Numbered from the stretch's first letter, positions 26,681 to 37,167 are shown. The stretch: DNA of 64,000 nt from Paenibacillus sp. LHD-117 (GCF_030929555.1 NZ_JAVFVT010000003.1:124001-188000), one strand, 5' to 3'. A program made the numbers and translations. The notes: a model not told the origin generated them from the sequence alone.

Positions 26681-27646
26681 TTGCAGCAATCGGAGCTAAT
26701 TCCCGGAAAAGCAGATATGAAGCCGCTTCGCAAAACGGATAGACCTGGCAAGCTCCAGCAGGCGATTCAGGATATGAAGCGCGATAAGCATCTTTATGTG
26801 CTGATCGCTCCCTATATTGTGCTTTTCTTTATCTTTACCGTGTTTCCGGTAGCCATGTCAATGCTAATTAGTTTAACGAGCTTTAATATGCTGGAGTTTC
26901 CGAAGTGGGTGGGATGGGCGAACTATGAACGCTTGCTGCTTGAGGATGATATCTTCCTTATCGCATTGAAGAATACGTTCGTTTTTGCCGTCATTACAGG
27001 GCCGGTCAGCTATATAGCCTGCTTCTTATTTGCCTGGCTGATTAACGAGCTGCGTCCCAAAACGCGGGCTTTGATGACGCTTGTATTTTATGCCCCTTCG
27101 ATCTCCGGCAATGTGTATTTCATATGGCAAATCATGTTCTCGGGAGACTCATACGGGATCATCAACGGTTTTTTGTTGAAAACCGGGATCATTAACGAAC
27201 CCATACTCTGGTTCCAGAACCCGAAGTATACTCTGGCGATTATCATAATCGTTCAGTTATGGCTAAGTCTCGGAACGAGCTTCCTTGCCTTCATCGCTGG
27301 ACTTCAATCGACGGATAAAACGTTGTATGAAGCGGGCGCTGTCGACGGCATCCGCAATCGTTGGCAGGAATTATGGTTTATCACGCTGCCCTCGATGCGT
27401 CCGCAACTGATGTTCGGGGCGGTTATTCAAATTACGTCTTCCTTAGCCGTGGCTGACGTGGCTATGAATTTGGCCGGATTTCCGAGCGTTCAATATTCGG
27501 CGCACACCATTGTCACACATTTGATCGATTATGGCACAATCCGCTTCGAGATGGGGTATGCGTCCGCGATTGCGACGGTTCTGTTCGCAATCATGCTGGG
27601 ATCTAACCTAATCATCCAGAAGATGCTTAAGAAAGTAGGTGAATAG
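26681..27646 (+). CDS. sugar ABC permease (MalF-like), pair 1
   Basis: Membrane component of a CUT1 importer, 321 residues with six membrane helices and an EAA loop (LYEAGAVDGIRNR...LP). TTG at 26681 is the likely start: AGGGGTG lies 6 nt before it. The upstream in-frame GTG at 26672 falls inside that ribosome site. It follows the giant SBP by 17 bp and precedes its partner by 5 bp. Confidence 0.9.
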   Translation: MQQSELIPGKADMKPLRKTDRPGKLQQAIQDMKRDKHLYVLIAPYIVLFFIFTVFPVAMSMLISLTSFNMLEFPKWVGWANYERLLLEDDIFLIALKNTFVFAVITGPVSYIACFLFAWLINELRPKTRALMTLVFYAPSISGNVYFIWQIMFSGDSYGIINGFLLKTGIINEPILWFQNPKYTLAIIIIVQLWLSLGTSFLAFIAGLQSTDKTLYEAGAVDGIRNRWQELWFITLPSMRPQLMFGAVIQITSSLAVADVAMNLAGFPSVQYSAHTIVTHLIDYGTIRFEMGYASAIATVLFAIMLGSNLIIQKMLKKVGE

Positions 27647-27651
27647 CATCC

Positions 27652-28521
27652 ATGAAAATCTCAATGCGGCTGCTAGGCCCGAGACGAATTAACCGTTCCT
27701 GGTACGTCGATATTTGCTTGTTTATTCTGCTGGCGGCAGCGGGGGCATTCATGGCCATTCCTTTAGTTTATTTGGTCAACAATGCGTTCAAGCCATTGGA
27801 TGAATTGTTTCTGTTTCCGCCCAAAATATTTGTCCGCAACCCGACGTTATCCAATTTCCCTGATTTGTTCCACCTGATGGCGAAATCATGGGTTCCTTTC
27901 TCGCGGTACATCTTTAATACCGTGTTTATAACGCTGGTTGGAACGATCGGTCATGTTATTCTCGCTTCGGCAGCGGCTTATCCGCTCGCCAAATATAACT
28001 TTCGCGGATCCAAGGTTTTATTCCAGTTGATTGTATTGTCTCTGATGTTTTCCGCCCAGGTGACTTCGATTCCAAACTATATGACGATGTCCTGGTTAGG
28101 GTGGATTGACACTTATTGGGCCGTTATTATACCGGCTTTCGCGTTCCCGTTGGGGCTGTATTTAATGAAGCAATTTATTGAGCAGATTCCTATGGCATTA
28201 ATTGAAGCGGCCAAAATCGATGGCGCAAGCGAATACCGTATTTTCTGGACCGTAGTTATGCCCCTAGTGAAGCCGGCGTGGTTCACGCTTATTATCCTGG
28301 TGTTCCAAATGCTGTGGGGCACGGATGGAGGCGGCTTCATCTATAGTGAAGAGCTCAAAACGATGCACTTTGCGATGGGGCAAATTGTTCAGGGGGGAAT
28401 CGCTCGCGCGGGGGCTGCCGCTGCCGTAGCGTTTATGCTGATGATCGTACCGTTAATTATTTTTGTCATTACCCAAAGCCAAATTATTCAGACGATGGCC
28501 TCTTCCGGAATTAAGGAATAG
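27652..28521 (+). CDS. sugar ABC permease (MalG-like), pair 1
   Basis: Second permease of pair 1, 289 residues. Six membrane segments; EAA loop LIEAAKIDGASEYRIFW with trailing MP. AGGTGAAT precedes the ATG and overlaps the end of the previous gene. Unlike many partners it is followed not by an enzyme but by the NHL/YIP1/DUF5696 block. Confidence 0.92.
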   Translation: MKISMRLLGPRRINRSWYVDICLFILLAAAGAFMAIPLVYLVNNAFKPLDELFLFPPKIFVRNPTLSNFPDLFHLMAKSWVPFSRYIFNTVFITLVGTIGHVILASAAAYPLAKYNFRGSKVLFQLIVLSLMFSAQVTSIPNYMTMSWLGWIDTYWAVIIPAFAFPLGLYLMKQFIEQIPMALIEAAKIDGASEYRIFWTVVMPLVKPAWFTLIILVFQMLWGTDGGGFIYSEELKTMHFAMGQIVQGGIARAGAAAAVAFMLMIVPLIIFVITQSQIIQTMASSGIKE

Positions 28522-28538
28522 GGTGAGGGGTGTAACTG

Positions 28539-29975
28539 GTGAAATCTAAAGTGGCGATGCTTATTGCGGCATTATTCATCCTAAGCGGATTGTCGACGCT
28601 CACCGCTCAAGCGGCTCCATATGAAGGGTACACGTGGACGTATTGGGGAGAGACGAGACCCTCCCCGATTGCTTACAAGCCAAGCGCGATGATCGATGGC
28701 AAGGAACAAGGCGTTGGCGGCTTTAAAGCTCCGTCCGATTTTTTCGTAGCCAATGACGGCAAGATGTACGTTCTGGATTCGGGCAATGGTCGGATCGTTG
28801 TATTTGACCGGGAATGGAACGTTGTTCGGCAAATTGAGGAGTTTCAGAACAATGGGAAACAGGATCGCTTGTCCAACCCCCAAGGTATATTCGTAACGGA
28901 TAAAGGCGAGCTGTATATCGCAGATACGGATAACAAGCGGATTGTTCAATTAACGGAAGAAGGGCAATTTGTAAGAGAGATAGGCGAACCTCAATCGGAA
29001 ATTATCCGAACGGGCTTTCAATATTTGCCGATTAAGCTCGCTGTCGACCAGGCCGACCGGATTTATGTGGTAGGCAAAGGCGTATTCGATGGCATTATGG
29101 AGTTTGATTCGGACGGGGTGTTTACCGGGTTTATGGGGACGAATCGAGTGAAATTCAACGCGTGGGATTATTTCTGGAAGAGTGTTTCCACCAAAGCTCA
29201 ACGGAGTAAGCTGGCTCAATTCGTACCTCTGGAGTTCAATAACCTGGATTTAGATGAAGAGGGCTTTATTTATACGACGAATACCGAAATCAATTCCTCG
29301 GATCCGATTAAGAAGCTGAACTCAACAGGGATTGATGTGCTGCGCCGTGAAGGATATTTTCCGCCTCGCGGAGACTTGTTCTCCGTGCAAGGTTCCCTGC
29401 TTACAGATATTGCGGTTTGGGATCATGGAGTGTACAGCGTGCTTGATTCGAAGCGCGGCAGAATATTTACGTATAATGAGGACGGCATTCTGATGTATAT
29501 CTTCGGGCAGCTTGGACATCAAGAGGGGACTTTCGCGAATCCGGTAGCCATTGAAAGAATCGGAGACGATATTCTGGTACTGGATCAGAATATGAATCGG
29601 ATTACCATATTTAGCCCCACCCGCTTTGGCACGATGACGAATGAAGCGAATGTCTTATACACCACTGGCAAGAGTGAAGAGGCTGTGAGCGTGTGGCGGG
29701 ATTTGCTTAAGCTGGATGCGAACAATGATATCGCGTATGTCGGGATCGGCAAAGCGCTGTTAAGACAGGGAAAGTATGATGAAGCGATGGAATACCTCAA
29801 GCTGGGTTATGACAGGGAGTACTATTCGAAGGCCTTTGGGAAATATCGAAAGGATATGCTGCGCGGAAATTTCGGTTTGATTATGACTAGTTTGGTTGTT
29901 CTGGCCGCGGCATGTTTAGTAGGGAGCAAGTTGAAGAGACGGTTAAAAAAGAGGGTGGAAGTAGATGTATCCTGA
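28539..29975 (+). CDS. exported NHL-repeat propeller with TPR-like segment and C-terminal anchor
   Basis: A 478-residue protein with signal peptide (1-26, ending AQA). A six-bladed-type NHL beta-propeller covers about 55-365 (repeats such as GKMYVLDSGNGRIVVFD, GELYIADTDNKRIVQL, DDILVLDQNMNRITIF). Two TPR-like helices at about 375-425 (SEEAVSVWRDLLKLD..., GKYDEAMEYLKLG) and a C-terminal membrane helix (450-467) with a basic tail follow. GTG start with GAGGGG 8 nt upstream. The design fits a surface scaffold or sensor working with the adjacent transporter; no enzymatic motif is evident. Confidence 0.82.
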   Translation: MKSKVAMLIAALFILSGLSTLTAQAAPYEGYTWTYWGETRPSPIAYKPSAMIDGKEQGVGGFKAPSDFFVANDGKMYVLDSGNGRIVVFDREWNVVRQIEEFQNNGKQDRLSNPQGIFVTDKGELYIADTDNKRIVQLTEEGQFVREIGEPQSEIIRTGFQYLPIKLAVDQADRIYVVGKGVFDGIMEFDSDGVFTGFMGTNRVKFNAWDYFWKSVSTKAQRSKLAQFVPLEFNNLDLDEEGFIYTTNTEINSSDPIKKLNSTGIDVLRREGYFPPRGDLFSVQGSLLTDIAVWDHGVYSVLDSKRGRIFTYNEDGILMYIFGQLGHQEGTFANPVAIERIGDDILVLDQNMNRITIFSPTRFGTMTNEANVLYTTGKSEEAVSVWRDLLKLDANNDIAYVGIGKALLRQGKYDEAMEYLKLGYDREYYSKAFGKYRKDMLRGNFGLIMTSLVVLAAACLVGSKLKRRLKKRVEVDVS

Positions 29976-30585
29976 ACTCGTCAAATATTCATTTTATGTG
30001 TTGCTTCATCCGTTCAATGGATTTTGGGACATCAAATATGACAATAAAGGCAAGGTTCGCATTTCGCTGGCGATCTTGCTCCTGCTGACGATTGCAACGA
30101 TTTTGCAGCGTCAGTTTTCAGGATTCGTCGTTAACTTTAACAATCCGGCCGATCTGAACAGTGTGAATGAATTGAAGTATATTGTGCTTCCATTTATTTT
30201 ATGGTGCGTGTCGAATTGGTCATTGACAACGCTAATGGACGGCGAAGGGAAATTTCGGGAGATTATAACGGTGACCGGATATGCTCTTCTGCCGCTGGCG
30301 CTTGTTCATCTGATCAGTACGATTCTGAGTAATATGATAACGCTTCAGGAGTCCGCATTTTATTATTTTCTGGAGTCTTTCGCTTTTATATGGTTTATAT
30401 GGCTTTTATTTATCGGCACGATGACCGTTCATCAATATACCGTGCTAAAGACGATTGTAACGATGGCGCTTACTCTGCTGGTTATGGGCATTATTATGTT
30501 TTTGGGGCTGTTGTTCTTTAGTCTCATGCAGCAAATGCTCGGATTCGCACTCTCTGTGTATACCGAGCTTTCATTACGTATGTAG
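29965..30585 (+). CDS. YIP1-family-like integral membrane protein
   Basis: A 206-residue polytopic protein with about five hydrophobic segments and the LHPFNGFWDIK N-terminal signature seen in bacterial YIP1-domain proteins. Its ATG overlaps the end of the NHL gene by 11 bp, so the two are translationally coupled. Role unknown; the coupling suggests a membrane partner of the NHL protein. Confidence 0.75.
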   Translation: MYPELVKYSFYVLLHPFNGFWDIKYDNKGKVRISLAILLLLTIATILQRQFSGFVVNFNNPADLNSVNELKYIVLPFILWCVSNWSLTTLMDGEGKFREIITVTGYALLPLALVHLISTILSNMITLQESAFYYFLESFAFIWFIWLLFIGTMTVHQYTVLKTIVTMALTLLVMGIIMFLGLLFFSLMQQMLGFALSVYTELSLRM

Positions 30586-30602
30586 GAAAGGGGGTCATCC
30601 GG

Positions 30603-33137
30603 TTGAAAAAAAGATATACATGGGGCGTGATCTCCGCCCTATTGTTAAGTCTGGTTATGACTTCCGGAACTGTTGTTGAGTCGGCGGATACGAAGGCGGG
30701 ACAAGTCGAGACGGCAGCGGAGAAGACGACAATCGCCCGGCCGGCAGCTTCAGATCTCGCAGCAATGAAGGTGGCGGCGGAGAATGAATCGTTAGCTTTA
30801 TATTTCAACGAGGAGACGACCGAAGTTGCCGTCAAGAATAAGAAGCTGGGCACAACCTGGTATTCGAATCCGATAAACCGCGAGCAGGATGCCAAGGCGT
30901 CCGGTTACAACAAATCGATCTTGGGCAGTCAATTGCTGATCCAATATTCCGATTCGTCGGGAAAGCCGCAGCAATATGATAATTTCAATCAGAGCATTAA
31001 GAACAAACAGTATGAAATTAAAGAGCTGAATGACGGGATTCAAATTACTTATACCATCGGCGAGAAAACGAAAGGGCTCGACGAGATTCCTCAATTTATA
31101 AGCGAAGAGCGGTTCCAGACGCTCATCCTCGATAAAATCGAGGATGAGCGTAAACGCAAGGATCTGGAAAAACGGTTTAAGTACGACGAGGAGAAGAAGG
31201 TATACGAGCGGCGAGACGCTGCGTTCAAAGGGATCGGATTGTCCCGAGTGTTAGAATTGTTCGCCGAGATCGGTTACGACGAGAAGGAGAGAAATATTGA
31301 CCGGGAGGCCTATTCGGGTGGGAAGCTAAGTGAACAAGCGGAATTTGTTCTTCCAATAACGTACCGCCTGGAGAAGGATCAATTGGTTGTGAACGTTTCG
31401 ACGGAGCAAATCGACTCCGATCTCTTTCATCTGCAGAAGCTCGCCGTTCTTCCTTTCTTTGGAGCGGCAGGCGCGGATCGCGGCGGCTATATGTTCGTCC
31501 CGGACGGCTCGGGCTCGCTCATTCAGTTGAATAGCGGCAAGCTTGATGCGGCTCCATATATGACCGCGCTCTATGGAAAGGATTCGAGTCGAATTGCGCT
31601 TTCGAATCCGCTTCAGAACCGTGTAGCAAGACTGCCCGTATTCGGGATGAAGCAAGAAAACGAAGGCTTCGTAGCGATTATCGAGAACGGGGACGCCATC
31701 GGAAATATTGAAGCGGATATTAGCGGCAGAACAAACTCTTATAATTATGTGTTCAGCAGCTACGAGTTAAGCGCCAGCGAGCAGCTTACGCTGTCAGGGA
31801 ATTGGAATTCCCAGACTGTGTCTAGATTTCAGAAGCAGGCTTATCAAGGCGATATTACGATCCGCTACGGGTTTTTGTTGGGAGACGATGCGACCTATAC
31901 CGGTATGGCAGCCTATTACCGGAACTATTTGGCGGAGAAGTACAAGCTGACAAAACTGCAGGAAGAGGAAGAAACGCCTTTCAATCTGGAGCTCATCGGC
32001 GGAATTACGAAGAAAAAGTTTTTTCTTGGGATTCCTTACGAATCGTATGAAGCGCTGACGACCTTCGACGATGCGCAAGCAATCCTTCAACAATTAAAGG
32101 ATAAGGGCGTTAATCGTATTCACTTGCGGTATACCGGTTGGTTTAACGGAGGGGTCGACCATACGATTCCAAGATCGACTTCGGTGGATGGCAAGCTCGG
32201 CGGTCGGAAAGATTTTGAAAGGCTGCTGGATTACGCTGCCGATCATGGGATCGATGTTTACCCGGACGCCGGCTTCATGCAAGTGTATCGCGACAGTTGG
32301 GGATTCCGTCCGAAGAAAGACGGGGCGCGGTATATGACTGGAAAGGTGGCTCAGATTTATCCGTATTACGCTGCTAATTATATGGAAGATAAGAGCGTAG
32401 CGCCTGATTATGTACTATCCCCGTCGAAGCTGTCCGGCGTAGTCGACCGTTTCCTGCAAGACTATAAGAAGTATGATAGTACTCGGCTATCTTTAAGAGA
32501 TTTAGGGAATGAGCTTCATTCCGACTATAACGAGAAAGTGATGATCACAAGAGAAGAAGCGAAGCGGCTTGCCCAAAATCAGCTGTCGAAAATCGATCAA
32601 TCGGTGAGCGGTCTGATGATTAATGGCGGCAATGCGTATTCGCTGCCTTATGCCGACAGTGTTGTTAATGCGCCGCTTTCGAACAGCGCTTATAATTTGA
32701 CGGACGAAGCGGTTCCCTTCTATGAAATCGTGCTGCACGGTTATATCGACTATGCGGGTTCCGCGCTCAATATGGAAGACGATCAGGACGTGCAATCTCA
32801 TATTCTGAAGGCGCTGGAGACTGGCTCGAATTTGAATTATACGTGGTTTTACGCGAAGTCGTCGGCAGTGAAGGAGACTGAGTATAACGACTTGTATGCC
32901 GCAAACTATGCGGACTGGATCGACGAAGCCGGGTCTGCCTATAAGGAAGTCAATGCCGTGCTTCGCAAACTAAGAAACAAAACGATCATCGACCACGCCA
33001 AGCTGGAAAAAGGCGTATATGCAACAACCTATGAAGGTGGAAGCAAAGTGATTGTCAATTATAACGATTACAGCGTAACCGCGGATGGAGATCTGATTGA
33101 AGCGATGGGATACTTAATGCGAGGTGACCAGCCGTGA
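30603..33137 (+). CDS. exported DUF5696-like protein (glycosidase-like barrel)
   Basis: An 844-residue protein with a signal peptide (about 1-28) and no recognised catalytic motif. The N-terminal half is beta-rich (LALYFNEETTEVAVKNKKLGTTW), with a charged helical insertion at about 160-245. The C-terminal half looks like a TIM barrel: DDAQAILQQLKDKGVNRIHLRYTGW at about 485, LLDYAADHGIDVYPD at about 540. TTG start with AAAGGGGG upstream. It overlaps the next permease start (GTGA). I assign DUF5696 from its operon setting and overall pattern; a new glycosidase is possible but unproven. Confidence 0.7.
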   Translation: MKKRYTWGVISALLLSLVMTSGTVVESADTKAGQVETAAEKTTIARPAASDLAAMKVAAENESLALYFNEETTEVAVKNKKLGTTWYSNPINREQDAKASGYNKSILGSQLLIQYSDSSGKPQQYDNFNQSIKNKQYEIKELNDGIQITYTIGEKTKGLDEIPQFISEERFQTLILDKIEDERKRKDLEKRFKYDEEKKVYERRDAAFKGIGLSRVLELFAEIGYDEKERNIDREAYSGGKLSEQAEFVLPITYRLEKDQLVVNVSTEQIDSDLFHLQKLAVLPFFGAAGADRGGYMFVPDGSGSLIQLNSGKLDAAPYMTALYGKDSSRIALSNPLQNRVARLPVFGMKQENEGFVAIIENGDAIGNIEADISGRTNSYNYVFSSYELSASEQLTLSGNWNSQTVSRFQKQAYQGDITIRYGFLLGDDATYTGMAAYYRNYLAEKYKLTKLQEEEETPFNLELIGGITKKKFFLGIPYESYEALTTFDDAQAILQQLKDKGVNRIHLRYTGWFNGGVDHTIPRSTSVDGKLGGRKDFERLLDYAADHGIDVYPDAGFMQVYRDSWGFRPKKDGARYMTGKVAQIYPYYAANYMEDKSVAPDYVLSPSKLSGVVDRFLQDYKKYDSTRLSLRDLGNELHSDYNEKVMITREEAKRLAQNQLSKIDQSVSGLMINGGNAYSLPYADSVVNAPLSNSAYNLTDEAVPFYEIVLHGYIDYAGSALNMEDDQDVQSHILKALETGSNLNYTWFYAKSSAVKETEYNDLYAANYADWIDEAGSAYKEVNAVLRKLRNKTIIDHAKLEKGVYATTYEGGSKVIVNYNDYSVTADGDLIEAMGYLMRGDQP

Positions 33138-34039
33138 GAGCGCCCAAGTTGAAACTGACCTTGTATCAAAAGCAAAAGTATGGGGGACTATGGTTCATCC
33201 TGCCGTGGCTGATCGGCTTTCTATTTCTTTTCTTTCTCCCGCTCATTCATTCGCTTCGTTATAGCTTCAGTAAGCTGGAAATTAACGAAATTGGCTTTTC
33301 GGTTACGTATTCGGCTTTAAGCAATTATAAGAACGCTCTGTTGGAGCACGAATCCTACGTCAGAGTGTTAACGGAATCGCTGATGAATATGTTCATTAAT
33401 GTGCCGCTCATCGTCATATTCAGCTTACTCGCAGCCGTTCTGCTGAACCAGCGGTTCAAAGGCAGAGCGCTTGCTAGAGCCATATTCTTCCTGCCGGTTA
33501 TTCTGGCCTCAGGTGTGCTTGCTTCCATAGAAGGCGGAGATTATATGCAGGCGATTATGCGGGGAGCAAGCCAGCAGTCGAGCGGCGAATTTACGTTATT
33601 CAAAAATTTGGATTTGGCAAAAATGTTAATTGAATCGGGGGTAGACAGAAAAGTCGTCGGCTATTTGGTCAATGCCGTCAACCGAATCTATCAAATTATT
33701 ACATCATCCGGCGTGCAAATGTTGATCTTTATGGCGGGACTGCAATCGATTTCGGGCTCCTTGTATGAAGCGGCGAAGATTGAAGGAGCAACGCCCTACG
33801 AATCCTTCTGGAAGATTACATTTCCGATGATTAGCCCGTTAATTCTGACGAATGTGATTTATTCCATCGTAGACAATCTGACCACCAGCCAGACGAGCAG
33901 ACAAATTCATGAGACGGCTTTCAGAACCTTCGATTTTGGACTTAGCTCCGCGATGGCCTGGATTTACTTTATTATAATCTCGTTAATTCTATGGATCATT
34001 ACCATACTCATTAGCAAGAAAGTGTTTTATTACGACTAA
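33134..34039 (+). CDS. sugar ABC permease (MalF-like), pair 2
   Basis: 301 residues, six membrane helices, EAA loop LYEAAKIEGATPYESFW. GTG start overlaps the previous stop by 4 bp. A soluble insertion (about 140-185: GASQQSSGEFTLFKNLDL) between membrane segments is larger than usual in this family. First gene of the second permease pair in the same operon. Confidence 0.9.
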   Translation: MRAPKLKLTLYQKQKYGGLWFILPWLIGFLFLFFLPLIHSLRYSFSKLEINEIGFSVTYSALSNYKNALLEHESYVRVLTESLMNMFINVPLIVIFSLLAAVLLNQRFKGRALARAIFFLPVILASGVLASIEGGDYMQAIMRGASQQSSGEFTLFKNLDLAKMLIESGVDRKVVGYLVNAVNRIYQIITSSGVQMLIFMAGLQSISGSLYEAAKIEGATPYESFWKITFPMISPLILTNVIYSIVDNLTTSQTSRQIHETAFRTFDFGLSSAMAWIYFIIISLILWIITILISKKVFYYD

Positions 34040-34060
34040 ACGGCAGAAGGAGGCAGAAGA

Positions 34061-35029
34061 ATGAAGACGCTAATGGAAAGATTAGCGACCATGCATTTCT
34101 GGGAACAAAAAATAAAGAATTGGGTCTGGATCATCATTCGAACCGTATTGATCTGCGGCATCTCGTTCGTCATTTTGTATCCCATCATGACCAAGGTGTC
34201 GATCGCGTTCAAGGACCAAATCGATATGTATGATTCTACCGTGTTATGGATTCCGAAGCATTTTACTTTGGATAACTTTAAGCTTGTATTCAGCGCTTTG
34301 AATTATACCGAGGTATTGATTAGCACTATTTTGCTGTCCGGCGGAGTGATGCTCCTTCAGACATTCTCATGCATGCTCGCCGGATACGGGTTTTCGCGAA
34401 TCAAGTTTCGAGGCAGCGGCATATTGTTCGCATTCGTTATTTTTACGATAGTAGTTCCGCCGCAGACGATTATGATTCCGACCTACTTGCAATATAAGAA
34501 CTTCGATGTTCTAGGATTGATTTCATTAATGAGCGGACAATCGTGGAATTTGATTAATACGTATTGGCCGTTTCTCATTTCGTCCGTTCTTGGCATGGGG
34601 CTCAAAACGGGGTTGTTCGTCTTTATTTTCCGGCAGTTTTTTAGAGGGATTCCAAGGGAAATGGAAGAGGCGGCCTTTGTGGACGGCGCAGGCACATTCA
34701 CGACCTTTATTCGAATCATCGTCCCGAACGCGGTTCCTGCGCTCGTATCGGTCATGCTGTTCTCCTTCGTATGGCAGTGGAATGATTCCTTCTTTACGAG
34801 TCTGTTCCTCACGGATCCTAGCGTTATGTCATCGATGATGGCGTCTGCCGGGGCACAAATTCTCAATTATATCGGAATACAGTCTGGAGGGGCGACAGCG
34901 GACCCGCTCTATCTGTCATTGATTCAAAATACGAGTGTTCTGCTTGCGATTCTACCGCTTATCGTTATGTATTTGTTTGTGCAGCGGCATTTCGTGGAGA
35001 GTATGGAGCGGAGCGGTATTGTAGGTTAA
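34061..35029 (+). CDS. sugar ABC permease (MalG-like), pair 2
   Basis: 322 residues with six membrane segments and an EAA loop MEEAAFVDGAGTFTTF followed by IVP. Carries a longer periplasmic or loop insertion (about 150-175, FDVLGLISLMSGQSWN) than the pair-1 homologue. GGAGG before the ATG. No binding protein directly adjoins pair 2, so it must use one of the two upstream SBPs, or the DUF5696/NHL module. Confidence 0.9.
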   Translation: MKTLMERLATMHFWEQKIKNWVWIIIRTVLICGISFVILYPIMTKVSIAFKDQIDMYDSTVLWIPKHFTLDNFKLVFSALNYTEVLISTILLSGGVMLLQTFSCMLAGYGFSRIKFRGSGILFAFVIFTIVVPPQTIMIPTYLQYKNFDVLGLISLMSGQSWNLINTYWPFLISSVLGMGLKTGLFVFIFRQFFRGIPREMEEAAFVDGAGTFTTFIRIIVPNAVPALVSVMLFSFVWQWNDSFFTSLFLTDPSVMSSMMASAGAQILNYIGIQSGGATADPLYLSLIQNTSVLLAILPLIVMYLFVQRHFVESMERSGIVG

Positions 35030-35058
35030 ACAAAAAATGAAGGATAGGAGAACGGATA

Positions 35059-37137
35059 ATGGCGAATGTTGGGGAATTGAAATATGGGGAAATGAAACTG
35101 GAACAATCGATGAGTGAATTCATCGTCGATAATGGCTTCGTTCGCGCTGAGGCGAATTTGAGCGACGGGACGCTCGCGTTCCGTTGGAGCGGCGGCGAGG
35201 CGATGGTCGGATTATATGCGGAAGCGCGATCCGGGCTTGAACAATTACGTTCAACCTATTACAGCAAGCACGCTGTCCTTGAAGCATCGGTACAGCCGAT
35301 TGAAGACGGATTTGGACGGGGCATTCGTTGGACATTTGAGCATGAAGAGCGGGATAAGCCGACGATGCGTCAGCATATTCGCATGTACGAACAGCTTCCG
35401 TATCTGTTCGCCGAGTTGGAAGTGGAATCCGAATACGAATGGGAGACGAACGAAATAACGCCGTTAGCCTCTCATTTAAATGATGGAAATGTACTGGAAT
35501 TTGGAGATATTTCCGAATCCGCTGGCGAGATAAGAGCGTTGTTCGTTCCTTTCGATAACGATAAATGGGTTCGATTCGCTTCCCAGCCAATACCTTGCAG
35601 CTTGCAAAGCTACGAGGTGACGTCTATCTTCCATTCCGGACGCAGAAACGGATTCGTTCTCGGATCTGTGACGCATGATACGTGGAAAACGGGCTTATGC
35701 GTTGAAGGGACATTCGGGGGCTCGGTCGGCAGGCTCCGCGTATTTGGAGGAGCGGCTGATCTGCAGACGCGGGACACGATTCCGCATGGTTCTGTTCGAG
35801 GCAAAAGCATCGTTTCACCGAGGATTTTCGTGGGAGCATTTTCGGACTTTCGTGATGGACTTGAAGCCTATGGCAAAGCTAACGCGGTATTGACTCCCGC
35901 GCTTCCATGGCAAGGCGGCGTGCCTATGGGCTGGAATAGCTGGTCTGCCGTGATGAATAAGATCGATTTGGACATTTACACGCATACATCTGATTTTTTC
36001 CGTAAGGAACTGCAGACCAATGGTTTCTCGGATACCGATGGAAGCTTATACGTCAATTTTGATTCCTTCTGGGACAATTTGACTGCGGATGAGCTTCGCG
36101 AAGCGGTAAGCAGGATTACGGCAAACGGACAGAAGCCGGGTATTTATTATACGCCGTTCGCATTCTGGGGAAGTGATCCGAACACGCCTGTCGAAGGAAC
36201 GGACGGCGCTGTATTATACCGAGATATATTGATTAAGGATCATGCCGGAAATCCGTTGCCGAAGCTGGACGGTGCGTATGCGATTGATCCGACCCATCCG
36301 GCGGCGTTGGAGAGAATAAAGCAAAAGCTGGAGAGCTTCGTTGAAATGGGCTTTGAGTATGTGAAGCTGGATTTCATGACGCATGGCGCGATGGAAGGCG
36401 TGTTCCACGATTCCAGCGTGCGGACGGGTATCCAGGCGTATAACAAAGGGATGTCGTTTATTTGTCAAGTATTGGATCCGAAGGAGATTGGTCGGCCATT
36501 TCTCATTAATTTGTCCATTGCCCCCTTGTTTCCGCACGGATATGCGCATAGCCGCCGAGTATCCTGTGACGCATTCGGTACAATCAACGATACAGAGTAT
36601 ATGCTGAATGCGCTCGCGTACGGCTGGTGGGTGAATGACAGCCTGTACCGATTTAATGATCCCGACCATGTTGTTTTGTATAAAAGCTGCAATCAACGTT
36701 CGGTCAGCGAAGCGGAAGGCAGAAGCCGCTTGAACAGCGCTGTCATTGCCGGCACCTCGCTGCTTCTTGGCGACGATTACCGGATGGAGGAAGCGGCCCG
36801 GCGCGCGAAGGAATGGATGACGAATACAGAGGTCATGTCGCTGGCGCGCAAGGGAGTGACATTCCGCCCTGTGGAAGGTCGCAGCGGCAATCAAGGCGAG
36901 GACTTGTTCCTGCTTCGCGACGAAGAAGGAACATGGGTTGCGATCTTTAATTTCGACGCGGAGCGCGGAAACGAAAAAAGCTTATCGTTTGAACGAATGG
37001 GTATCGATTCCACAAAGGAAATGGTTGCTCGAGATTTGTGGAACGGAAGTGAATCGCGCATTAAGGCAGGCACAGACAAGTATCTTGTAGAGCTGAAGCC
37101 CTCCGAATCCAAACTGCTGCTGATCAAGCATATTTAA
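35059..37137 (+). CDS. intracellular clan GH-D glycosidase (alpha-galactosidase-like)
   Basis: 692 residues and no signal peptide, hence cytoplasmic, unlike its two secreted paralogues (9683 and 17959). Beta-supersandwich about 15-285, TIM barrel from about 290 (VPMGWNSWSAV), C-terminal beta domain. Nucleophile Asp438 in YVKLDF; acid/base candidate Asp504 in RRVSCD. It probably hydrolyses oligosaccharides imported by the operon's transporters. AGGAG precedes the ATG. Confidence 0.87.
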   Translation: MANVGELKYGEMKLEQSMSEFIVDNGFVRAEANLSDGTLAFRWSGGEAMVGLYAEARSGLEQLRSTYYSKHAVLEASVQPIEDGFGRGIRWTFEHEERDKPTMRQHIRMYEQLPYLFAELEVESEYEWETNEITPLASHLNDGNVLEFGDISESAGEIRALFVPFDNDKWVRFASQPIPCSLQSYEVTSIFHSGRRNGFVLGSVTHDTWKTGLCVEGTFGGSVGRLRVFGGAADLQTRDTIPHGSVRGKSIVSPRIFVGAFSDFRDGLEAYGKANAVLTPALPWQGGVPMGWNSWSAVMNKIDLDIYTHTSDFFRKELQTNGFSDTDGSLYVNFDSFWDNLTADELREAVSRITANGQKPGIYYTPFAFWGSDPNTPVEGTDGAVLYRDILIKDHAGNPLPKLDGAYAIDPTHPAALERIKQKLESFVEMGFEYVKLDFMTHGAMEGVFHDSSVRTGIQAYNKGMSFICQVLDPKEIGRPFLINLSIAPLFPHGYAHSRRVSCDAFGTINDTEYMLNALAYGWWVNDSLYRFNDPDHVVLYKSCNQRSVSEAEGRSRLNSAVIAGTSLLLGDDYRMEEAARRAKEWMTNTEVMSLARKGVTFRPVEGRSGNQGEDLFLLRDEEGTWVAIFNFDAERGNEKSLSFERMGIDSTKEMVARDLWNGSESRIKAGTDKYLVELKPSESKLLLIKHI

Positions 37138-37167
37138 CGAAATCATACGAACGAGAAGGTGACTACA

